Source: Candidatus Aenigmatarchaeota archaeon (GTDB lineage: Archaea > EX4484-52 > B79-G9). From it: a stretch of DNA of 5,500 nucleotides. The notes beneath the pieces were generated by a model that saw only the letters and a list, made by a program, of their open reading frames with translations, was not told the origin of the DNA and searched no databases. The position numbers and the translations under genes were made by a program. Shown piece after piece: positions 1 to 5,287 of the stretch (the first letter of the stretch is position 1; every line of letters begins with the position of its first letter). The stretch lies in assembly GCA_023142905.1 (NCBI GenBank), contig JAGLIP010000070.1:1-5500 (forward strand), in the 5' to 3' direction.

Positions 1-972
1 TCCCAACACCGGAGCAACTGAAAGCGGATGGCTGTGCAAAAGCAAAAACGCCTTTCGCATGTGCCGTTTATCAAGCTCTCGTTTTATTGTTGAAAGCGAG
101 CCTTCAAGAGCGTCGCTTCTGCCTTCCTGTATTTCCTGGGAATATTTAGTGGTCTCAAGTAGGTCAAGCAATTGCTCAATATTTTCCGCAGATGCCGCGC
201 TTTTAATAAAAGCCGTCTTCAGGTTTGCGCCCGCACCTATAATCATAGGCAGTATGTCTTCTTTTCTTGAGCCTTCTTTTTTCATTACAAGAAGTGTGTT
301 TATGTTCAAAAGATCGATCTCATTCATAAGGAATGTTTTAAATACGGACGCATTTTTTGGAAGTGCTTCTGCAATCAAAAAAAGCTCATTGTAATAATTA
401 GAATCAAGAAGATTTTCAATATATGCTAATGTTATCCCGTCTTTCGGTGCAGTGTATGATTTCAAATGCGGAAAAACGCGCAAGATTGAAGAATCTGAAA
501 GTATGTCCTCTATTGATTCTTTTTTCAAAAGAGATAATAATACCTCTGATGATAGATTACAGCCCGGCATAATTGCCTGCCTTATCTCTTCTTCCTCAAC
601 ACCGGAATAAAAACCACGGAGAACTGTCTTTAAATTCGCAATATCCAGCCTTAAAAAATATTCTGTAATGACTTCTCTTGTAGCACCTTTTGAAATCCGC
701 ATGACTTTACTATAGCTCTTTGAAGCATTTGCATTAAGCGCAAGCTCTATCAAATCAGCGCCTTCATGTTTTACGGCAAGCTCATCAATCTGCACCTTAT
801 ATTCGCCATCACCCAAAAAATGCGATACTTCAGAAGGGGTCATTTTCAAAAGCTTAGGATAATCTTCAGGTACAATAAGTTTTGATTTCATGACTCTTAC
901 CCGTGCATTAAGATAAGGATTCCGTGACAGCTTAATTTTAGCAGTTTTTTCAGCATTTTTTAATTTTTTCAT
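1..972 (-). CDS. atpC: A-type ATP synthase subunit C (partial, C-terminus cut by window edge)
   Basis: Subunit C (homologue of V-ATPase subunit d) is the funnel-shaped adaptor that seats the central shaft of the A1 motor on the membrane c-ring. The minus frame is open from ATG at 972 to base 1, giving 324 residues with no stop. The N-terminal stretch NPYLNARVRVMKSKLI (residues 18-33) is the family signature, and the last visible residues, PLSVAPVLG (316-324), match the conserved segment near the family's C-terminal end. Archaeal members are usually about 340-370 residues, so roughly 20-45 are missing off the left edge. The body is helix-rich, as expected. A GGTG Shine-Dalgarno core at 983-980 sits 7 nt before the ATG. 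The gene follows atpE after 21 nt in the same direction, the usual E-C order, so co-transcription is likely. Identification is from signature motifs and context. Confidence 0.93.
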   Translation of the reverse strand, partial: MKKLKNAEKTAKIKLSRNPYLNARVRVMKSKLIVPEDYPKLLKMTPSEVSHFLGDGEYKVQIDELAVKHEGADLIELALNANASKSYSKVMRISKGATREVITEYFLRLDIANLKTVLRGFYSGVEEEEIRQAIMPGCNLSSEVLLSLLKKESIEDILSDSSILRVFPHLKSYTAPKDGITLAYIENLLDSNYYNELFLIAEALPKNASVFKTFLMNEIDLLNINTLLVMKKEGSRKEDILPMIIGAGANLKTAFIKSAASAENIEQLLDLLETTKYSQEIQEGRSDALEGSLSTIKRELDKRHMRKAFLLLHSHPLSVAPVLG

Positions 973-979
973 AAAACAA

Positions 980-983
980 CACC
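980..983 (-). promoter_or_regulatory. Ribosome binding site of atpC
   Basis: The minus strand reads GGTG followed by TTGTTTT and then ATG at 972. This is a short match to the archaeal GGAGGTGATC consensus and supports the ATG at 972 over the downstream in-frame Met at residue 28. Confidence 0.5.
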
Positions 984-993
984 AAACATACAC

Positions 994-1551
994 TTATTTG
1001 AATAATATCTCCGCAGTATCCTTTAATGTCTCTTTTTTCACAATCTCAAGAAGTGTTTCAAAGCTATTGTTAATCCGTATTGTATTGTCTGTATTTTCCA
1101 CAATCACGCCGCCAAGCATGTCTTGTTCAATGACTTTAATTTTTGTTGCTTTTTTCACAAACAAAGCATCTTTTTTAGCGGCATATACTATTGCCGCGTC
1201 GCTCAATTCACCTAATGACTGCTTCAAAAGAGATTCAACAAGAGGTTTTCTTGTCTTGTCATCTAAAGAAGCAATGCGCTTTTCAACTGTCTCGTAAGTT
1301 TCTTCGATTATATCCTTTTTTGCGTCAAGCAATGGTTTTTTGCTTATTATTTTTGCTGAAGCTGTCTCTTTTCGCTCCAATGCGCCAATAACATCCTCTG
1401 TTTCTTTTTTCGATTTCAAAAGTATTTCATCAGCTTTCCTCTTTGCTTCCTGCAATATGGCTTTTGCTTCCGCTCGTCCCTCGTCTTCTATTGACAGAGC
1501 ATTTTTTTCCGCCGACGCCAATATCTCTTTTGATACATTTTTCAAACTCAT
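994..1551 (-). CDS. atpE: A-type ATP synthase subunit E (peripheral stalk)
   Basis: Subunit E pairs with subunit H to form the peripheral stalks that hold the A3B3 catalytic head against the AtpI stator during rotation; it is cytoplasmic. The 185-residue product has the two-part family architecture. Residues 1-100 are a charged, Ala/Glu/Lys-rich long helix of coiled-coil character. Residues 105-185 form the globular head-binding domain with the hallmark LGGVIVEN (146-153), followed by TIRINNSFETLLEIVK (157-172). Length is close to the usual 180-205. The ATG at 1551 is preceded by GAGATGAT at 1562-1555, one mismatch from the archaeal Shine-Dalgarno consensus. It lies between atpK, 72 nt upstream across a hairpin, and atpC, 21 nt downstream, as is typical of archaeal atp operons. 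Nothing is broken or missing. Confidence 0.95.
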   Translation of the reverse strand: MSLKNVSKEILASAEKNALSIEDEGRAEAKAILQEAKRKADEILLKSKKETEDVIGALERKETASAKIISKKPLLDAKKDIIEETYETVEKRIASLDDKTRKPLVESLLKQSLGELSDAAIVYAAKKDALFVKKATKIKVIEQDMLGGVIVENTDNTIRINNSFETLLEIVKKETLKDTAEILFK

Positions 1552-1554
1552 ATT

Positions 1555-1562
1555 ATCATCTC
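1555..1562 (-). promoter_or_regulatory. Ribosome binding site of atpE
   Basis: The minus strand reads GAGATGAT, then AAT, then ATG at 1551. It differs at one position from GAGGTGAT, the complement of the archaeal 16S rRNA 3' end, and fixes the start of atpE downstream of the intercistronic hairpin. Confidence 0.65.
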
Positions 1563-1587
1563 TTACTGCGATTCTTGAAAATAATGC

Positions 1588-1606
1588 GTCCCCGAACTAC
1601 GGGGAC
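1588..1606 (-). promoter_or_regulatory. Perfect hairpin between atpK and atpE
   Basis: GTCCCCG (1588-1594), loop AACTA (1595-1599) and CGGGGAC (1600-1606) form a perfect 7-bp stem with five consecutive G-C pairs in an otherwise AT-rich gap. In the operon's direction it begins 17 nt after the atpK stop codon and is followed by GCATTATTTTC, which has only a short T-run. I infer a 3'-end stabiliser, processing site or partial terminator acting between the c-subunit gene and the distal genes. It does not look like a full terminator because the operon continues with its own ribosome binding site. Confidence 0.6.
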
Positions 1607-1623
1607 TTCTTTTTTAAACTCGC

Positions 1624-1836
1624 TTAAGCGCCCAAAATCATGTACGCAATAACGAATCCGAAAAGAACTATTGTTTCCGGAAGAACTGTCATTATAAGTC
1701 CTTTTACAAACAACTCTTCTTTTTCGGCCATAGCACCGACTGCTGCAGCACCAATGTCTTTTTCTGCAATTGCCGCCGCTATTGCGGACAACCCTATTGC
1801 AAGAGCCGCTGCGATTGCTGTTACTGGTTCTACCAT
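1624..1836 (-). CDS. atpK: A-type ATP synthase subunit K (c-ring proteolipid)
   Basis: This is the membrane proteolipid whose copies form the rotating ion-carrying ring. The 70-residue product is a single helical hairpin: helix 1 at about 5-24, a polar turn around AEKEELFVKG (37-46), and helix 2 at about 47-69. The ion-binding carboxylate should be E54 in LPETIVLFGF (52-61), matching the LPET motif of archaeal c subunits. A hairpin with one carboxylate per subunit is the ancestral form; some archaeal and eukaryotic V-type versions are duplicated. The DIGAAAVGAMAEK segment (27-39) is also typical. The start ATG at 1836 has an excellent Shine-Dalgarno, GAGGTGAT, the strongest in the operon, which suits a subunit needed in many copies. 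Helix 2 lacks the Thr-Gln pair seen in some Na+-binding V-type c subunits, but I cannot assign H+ or Na+ specificity from sequence alone. Confidence 0.95.
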   Translation of the reverse strand: MVEPVTAIAAALAIGLSAIAAAIAEKDIGAAAVGAMAEKEELFVKGLIMTVLPETIVLFGFVIAYMILGA

Positions 1837-1837
1837 T

Positions 1838-1847
1838 TCATCACCTC
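1838..1847 (-). promoter_or_regulatory. Strong ribosome binding site of atpK
   Basis: The minus strand reads GAGGTGATGA directly before AATG, giving an 8-base uninterrupted match to the archaeal Shine-Dalgarno. It is the best in the window, consistent with high translation of the multi-copy c subunit. Confidence 0.75.
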
Positions 1848-1872
1848 AAATTTAACATTAATGAACATTATT

Positions 1873-3723
1873 CTACTCCTTTGCCCCGAAAGGCATATAT
1901 CTTTTTCCACCGCCATGATAAAACTTCATAAAAAATTCAACATAATGAAGCCTCATTGAGTGTATAAACGGTGAAAGCATACCAAGTATTATCGCAATTG
2001 CGTGTCCTATCGTAAGGATAAAAACGCCCATAACAGCACCTAATATTCCGGCACTGAATGCCATTGACGCCATCTCATTTACAACAAGCGCAAGTATTGC
2101 CGATGCAAGCCCTATGGCCATAAGCCGGGAATATGAAAGTATATTTGCAAGTATTGACGGCAATTCAAGCAAGCCCCTAACACCTTCACCGAGAGTTATC
2201 ATTACAACTGCTAAAATCAAAAGTGCGCCTCCAACAGTTGGGTTCACAAATGCATACACAGCACCTCCGGCCTGCAATACCATCCAGCTTGCTTTCTCAA
2301 GCATTGCCGCTTTTATGCCATGTGCCTTAAGCTCATTGTAAAAGCCAATTATAAGCCCCATATTTACATGAACAACACCAATCAATATAGATATTGTCAA
2401 AAGGCCCACAGGATCATGAAGCCTGTGAAAGATAGGATGTAACTCATAGCCGAATATATGTTCTGCGCCAAAAAATTCTCCGAAAATATACCCAAAAACC
2501 GCAGTCATAAAAGACGCAAACATCATAACCGTTAAAACAGGCTTAAGCTCTTTTGAGTCAATCCGACTCCGCACCGCCCAAAAAATAAAGAATGTCAATA
2601 TACCATACCCCAAATCCCCAAGCATAAAGCCGAAAAATAACGGGAATGTAAGGAACATAAAAAATGTCGGATCCACCTCAGTGTATTTTGGAAGTGAATA
2701 AAGCCCCATAAAAAACTCAAACGGCCTTACAGCTTTTGGATTTTCAAGTTCTGTTGGAGCACCCTTGGTTTCATTAGATTTTTTAATATATATTCTTTCA
2801 TCACTTGCACTTGAAATCGTTTCTTTAAGCTTTTCATACTCTTTTTTTGGAACCCATCCGTCAATTACAAACGCGTTCTTTGTTTCTGCAAATCTTAAAG
2901 GAGCTTCACTTATCTCAAGGTCGCGCGAAAGTGTTTTCTCCTGATCAAGCACAAAGGATGCATAGTTTTTCCCGAGAGTATTAAGCTCGCTTTCAAGTGT
3001 TTCTTTCTTTTTTTGAAGCTCTTGTTTCCTTAAAGATATTTTTTTAAGAGCATCTTTTGGCTTTCCCTTAAACTCGCTTACACCGTCAGTATTTATCTCG
3101 GTAAAATCATATTTTAATAGAACTGCCACTACCGCATCAGAGGTTTCTTTTTTGGCAAAAACAGAAATTATTTTTTTGCCTTTGTAGTCTGCTGCAAAAA
3201 CATCCTGCTTATCTGTTATGGATGCTATTTCTTTTTTCAATACAGGGATATCTACAGAATTTTTAAAATATCCCGTAAAATGAGCTAGCGTATTGTACGA
3301 GCCAAAAACCGCCCAATCAAGGCCAAGCGCCAAAACAGGGCCCGCAATATCTTCTTTTTCACAAAGTTTTGACAATTCCCCATCAATATCTTTGATTTCG
3401 TCAATGCGGGACACAACTTCTTTTTCTATTGTTTCTATTGCAGCCTCATTATTTTTTATTATTGGCTTTTTGCTGTTTGATTTTCCGGGCTTTAAGATTT
3501 TAAGGTGTGATTTTATAGAACGAAGCTTTACAAGATTTCCTGAAAGCTTTTCTGCATCTTTTGCAGGAGTTCCTATATCAACAGCATCCTCTTCAGCTCG
3601 AATATAATCTTCAATGTGCAAAAAACCAAGTTTGTGCAATGCAGAAACAGTATCTCCCCTAACAGTTTTAGGCCCGGCAATTGTTATTTTACACATATCT
3701 TTTGGCTTAAGCAAATATACCAC
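1873..3723 (-). CDS. atpI: A-type ATP synthase subunit I (membrane stator, a subunit)
   Basis: Subunit I is the membrane stator that carries the ion half-channels beside the K ring and anchors the peripheral stalks. Residues 1-335 are the soluble domain, with two helical charged stretches at about 95-125 and 225-255 and the YKGKKIISVFAKKE-type alpha/beta segments. From residue 336 the family core begins: LPKYTEVDPTFFMFLTFPLF (344-363), then MLGDLGYG (367-374). There are about seven or eight hydrophobic segments through 585. The essential channel arginine should be R533 in ILSYSRLMAIGLAS, and a second conserved Arg is R591 in HSMRLHYVEFF (588-598), followed by FYHGGGKRYMPF. The total of 616 residues is normal to slightly short for the family. 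The bound given uses GTG at 3723, 6 nt after the atpH stop. TTG at 3714 (residue 4) is about equally likely because it gives the usual M-L-K-P N-terminus. The stop is TAG, 36 nt before atpK. Confidence 0.96.
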   Translation of the reverse strand: MVYLLKPKDMCKITIAGPKTVRGDTVSALHKLGFLHIEDYIRAEEDAVDIGTPAKDAEKLSGNLVKLRSIKSHLKILKPGKSNSKKPIIKNNEAAIETIEKEVVSRIDEIKDIDGELSKLCEKEDIAGPVLALGLDWAVFGSYNTLAHFTGYFKNSVDIPVLKKEIASITDKQDVFAADYKGKKIISVFAKKETSDAVVAVLLKYDFTEINTDGVSEFKGKPKDALKKISLRKQELQKKKETLESELNTLGKNYASFVLDQEKTLSRDLEISEAPLRFAETKNAFVIDGWVPKKEYEKLKETISSASDERIYIKKSNETKGAPTELENPKAVRPFEFFMGLYSLPKYTEVDPTFFMFLTFPLFFGFMLGDLGYGILTFFIFWAVRSRIDSKELKPVLTVMMFASFMTAVFGYIFGEFFGAEHIFGYELHPIFHRLHDPVGLLTISILIGVVHVNMGLIIGFYNELKAHGIKAAMLEKASWMVLQAGGAVYAFVNPTVGGALLILAVVMITLGEGVRGLLELPSILANILSYSRLMAIGLASAILALVVNEMASMAFSAGILGAVMGVFILTIGHAIAIILGMLSPFIHSMRLHYVEFFMKFYHGGGKRYMPFGAKE

Positions 3724-3729
3724 ACGAAT

Positions 3730-4056
3730 TTATTTTTTTATATTTTTTATGAACTGAGAAACAACAGACTCTGATGCTTTTGGTATGTTTTCTCTAGCTT
3801 TTTGAACCATCTTATCCGCATCATTGCTGCTTTTTTTAATTATTTCATCTTTCTTTTTTGCTATTGTATTTTTTGCAGCATCTATATTTTTTTTAGAGTC
3901 TTTTTCTGCAGAAAGTACAGCATCATCTATAAGTTCCTGTGCTTTTTTTCTTGCTTCAACTATTATTTTATCTTTTTTCTTCTGCGCGTTTTCTTCAATT
4001 TTTATTGCTTCTTGTTCTGTTTTCTTTATTTCAATAAGTATATTATCATTAGCCAT
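3730..4056 (-). CDS. atpH: A-type ATP synthase subunit H (peripheral stalk coiled coil)
   Basis: This is the small partner of subunit E in the peripheral stalk (called AhaH, or G in V-type nomenclature), cytoplasmic and linking the head to AtpI. Taking ATG at 4056, the product is 108 residues, within the usual 100-110. It is almost entirely a Lys/Glu/Ala-rich coiled coil (about 5-95) with no glycine or proline until the NIPKASESV segment close to the C-terminus. The frame stays open three codons further upstream to a GTG at 4065, but that GTG lies inside the Shine-Dalgarno AGGTGGT (4067-4061), so ATG at 4056 is the better start. It is the first gene of the operon, with atpI 6 nt downstream. 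Identification rests on composition, length and position, since this subunit is poorly conserved. Confidence 0.88.
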   Translation of the reverse strand: MANDNILIEIKKTEQEAIKIEENAQKKKDKIIVEARKKAQELIDDAVLSAEKDSKKNIDAAKNTIAKKKDEIIKKSSNDADKMVQKARENIPKASESVVSQFIKNIKK

Positions 4057-4060
4057 AAAT

Positions 4061-4067
4061 ACCACCT
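4061..4067 (-). promoter_or_regulatory. Ribosome binding site that decides the atpH start
   Basis: The minus strand reads AGGTGGT, then ATTT, then ATG at 4056. The in-frame GTG at 4065 is part of this motif, so translation should begin at the ATG. This removes three residues from the longest open frame. Confidence 0.65.
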
Positions 4068-4080
4068 ATTAACAAACATT

Positions 4081-4117
4081 ATTTACCAATTATTTATCAT
4101 TAAAATTTACCATTAAA
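4081..4117. repeat. Tandem AT-rich direct repeats ahead of atpH
   Basis: ATTTATCATTAAA (4092-4104) is followed immediately by ATTTACCATTAAA (4105-4117), 13-nt units with one mismatch. A third, partial unit, ATTTACCAATT, occupies 4081-4091. The array begins 25 nt upstream of the atpH ATG. It lies in the atp leader or promoter region and could be a multi-site operator; it is non-coding as far as I can see. Confidence 0.6.
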
Positions 4118-4120
4118 CTT

Positions 4121-4145
4121 AAGCCTTATAGAAGAACAAGGGCTT
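4121..4145 (-). promoter_or_regulatory. Possible leader hairpin upstream of the atp operon
   Basis: AAGCCTT (4121-4127) can pair with AAGGGCTT (4138-4145) if one G is bulged, leaving a 10-nt loop. The stem is 7 bp. It would lie in the 5' leader if the operon starts from the TATA element near 4186, but it also overlaps a second TATA-like element (minus strand TTCTATAAGG, 4133-4124), so its role is ambiguous. Confidence 0.3.
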
Positions 4146-4173
4146 TATTTTTAGTGTGTGTCACTTACTATGT

Positions 4174-4195
4174 CAAATAAGCTTATAAAGCTTAT
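4174..4195. promoter_or_regulatory. Divergent promoter / inverted repeat containing TATA boxes
   Basis: ATAAGCTT (4177-4184) and AAGCTTAT (4188-4195) are a perfect 8-bp inverted repeat with a 3-nt spacer. The centre reads CTTATAAAG on the plus strand and CTTTATAAG on the minus strand, so each direction has an archaeal TATA-like box. On the plus strand it is preceded by CAAATAA, a plausible BRE. A TATA here would place the phoU-type transcript start near 4212 and the atp operon start near 4160. Start positions are inferred from the usual archaeal 25-nt spacing. Confidence 0.45.
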
Positions 4196-4196
4196 C

Positions 4197-4233
4197 TCTA
4201 TAATCAATATATATCTATATATGTCTATATATA
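4197..4233. repeat. TCTATATAT direct repeats before the PhoU-family gene
   Basis: TCTATATATG (4214-4223) and TCTATATATA (4224-4233) are adjacent 10-nt copies, one DNA turn apart. A diverged copy, TCTATAATCA, starts at 4197. They end 15 nt before the start codon of the AbrB-PhoU gene, a position suited to an operator or to additional TATA elements. Simple AT-richness could also produce part of this pattern. Confidence 0.45.
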
Positions 4234-4236
4234 AAC

Positions 4237-4242
4237 GGCGAT
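4237..4242 (+). promoter_or_regulatory. Weak ribosome binding site of the PhoU-family gene
   Basis: GGCGAT lies 6 nt before ATG at 4249 and differs by one base from the archaeal core GGTGAT. It supports this ATG; the ATG at 4221 is out of frame. Confidence 0.45.
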
Positions 4243-4248
4243 ATTTTC

Positions 4249-5274
4249 ATGGAAACAAGAAAAATACAGGCAACTGGCGGTGGGGGAACATACATCGTAT
4301 CCCTTCCGAAAAACTGGATAGAAAAACAGAAAATAAAACGAAAAGACCTTTTGAATGTCTTTGAGCGCGAAGACGGAGCACTCATCATCATCCCAAACAC
4401 GCAAAAAAGCAAGATAACACGCACAAAAACAATCAGCATAAAAGAAAAAAATTCACAATTCACAACAAGAAAAATCATAAGCGCATACATAAACGGCGCA
4501 GACACAATAGAGCTTACAGGAACAGCTAATTGGAAACAAAGAAAAACCTTGAAAGAATCTGCAAAAAAAATGCTTATCGGTGTTGAAATAACCGAAGATA
4601 AAAACAAGATGTCTATTCAGTGCATAATAGATGTATCAAAACTTTCAATAAAAAAAATTCTTGAAAAATCATACAACACAACAAACTGGATGTATGCCCA
4701 TGCATTCACAGCATTTGAAGAAAAAAATACAGAACTTGCAGAGGATATTATTGAAAGGGACAGTGAAGTTGATCAGCTTGTTGTGCTTGCAATAAGGCAG
4801 CTTAATTCAGCTGCAATGGATCCGGCATTTGCAGAACTCATAGATATTTCAGGCTTAGACACACTGTATTATCGCGCAGTTATTGACTATGTAGAAATAA
4901 TGGCCGACTGCTGTGTAAACATTGCCTCAGCAACTCTTAAGATGCAAAACACAACAATCCCGAAAGACATGAAAGAAAAAATAATCGCAATTTCAAAGAA
5001 AGTAAACAAAGCATATTCTGATGTTGTATATGCTTTCAAAAACAAGGAAATCGTCCTTGCAAACAATGCAATTGAGGATGCAGAAGCAACAGAAAAAGAA
5101 ATATTTTCTGCTGAAGGAAAAAGTATGATTCTTGCAGACAAACGGCTTCGCGACAATCCGGAAATAATAGGTGTTGTTGCAATAATTCTTGAAAACTTAG
5201 GGTACATACTTCATCTTTCAAGAAGCGTTGCAGAACTTGTGATTGACAGGGGAATAAACGATAAAGAAAATTGA
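4249..5274 (+). CDS. AbrB/SpoVT-type DNA-binding plus PhoU domain protein (phosphate uptake regulator family)
   Basis: This is a 341-residue cytoplasmic protein. Residues 1-50 form a swapped-hairpin AbrB/SpoVT-type domain with the typical GGGGTYIVSLPKNWIEK (10-26) and a following strand ALIIIPN (44-50). Residues 55-130 are an intermediate alpha/beta segment found in archaeal proteins of this type. Residues 135-225 and 245-335 are two PhoU three-helix repeats. Acidic PhoU-type metal-binding motifs are visible as ERDSEVDQ (169-176) and EDAEATEKE (276-284). PhoU proteins normally act with the Pst phosphate transporter; fused to an AbrB domain in archaea they are thought to be phosphate-linked transcription regulators. 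No pst genes are in view. It is transcribed divergently from the atp operon across 192 nt and converges on a membrane-protein gene with a 4-nt gap. The first 300 nt are unusually poor in T. The domain call is firm; the target is unknown. Confidence 0.9.
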   Translation: METRKIQATGGGGTYIVSLPKNWIEKQKIKRKDLLNVFEREDGALIIIPNTQKSKITRTKTISIKEKNSQFTTRKIISAYINGADTIELTGTANWKQRKTLKESAKKMLIGVEITEDKNKMSIQCIIDVSKLSIKKILEKSYNTTNWMYAHAFTAFEEKNTELAEDIIERDSEVDQLVVLAIRQLNSAAMDPAFAELIDISGLDTLYYRAVIDYVEIMADCCVNIASATLKMQNTTIPKDMKEKIIAISKKVNKAYSDVVYAFKNKEIVLANNAIEDAEATEKEIFSAEGKSMILADKRLRDNPEIIGVVAIILENLGYILHLSRSVAELVIDRGINDKEN

Positions 5275-5287
5275 AATTTTAAAAAAA
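5275..5287 (-). terminator. Possible T-tract terminator of the membrane-protein gene
   Basis: Reading leftward, the minus strand has seven consecutive T (5287-5281) running into the stop codon and then AAAATT. Archaeal transcription can end at T-tracts without a hairpin. On the plus strand, only a run of four T follows the PhoU-family gene. The call is weak because the tract overlaps coding sequence. Confidence 0.25.

Noticed and set aside
59..394. Plus-strand open frame of 111 codons inside atpC
   Set aside because: It is antisense to a well-conserved atpC frame, is Ser/Phe-rich as expected from the complement of Lys/Glu-rich coding, and has no recognisable motif or ribosome binding site.
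1588..1613. Plus-strand intrinsic terminator (stem followed by TTCTTTTTT)
   Set aside because: The layout looks like a bacterial terminator, but no plus-strand gene ends there. The stem is better explained as an element of the minus-strand operon.
1621..1630. 10-bp palindrome CGCTTAAGCG over the atpK stop codon
   Set aside because: It includes the stop and the final Ala/Gly codons, is short, and has no partner site. Chance is a sufficient explanation.
3802..4116. Plus-strand Phe/Tyr/Ile/Cys-rich open frames opposite atpH
   Set aside because: They arise from the Lys/Glu-rich atpH coiled coil on the other strand and run through its ribosome binding site and leader repeats.
4152..4170. Weak dyad TAGTG...CACTTACTA with a GTGTGTGT run
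   Set aside because: The arms do not share one centre of symmetry and are only 4-5 bp, so it is not convincing as an operator.
4215..4607. Minus-strand open frame of 130 codons opposite the start of the AbrB-PhoU gene
   Set aside because: It is the complement of a well-supported AbrB domain. Its hydrophobic look comes from reading Lys/Asn/Ile codons backwards.
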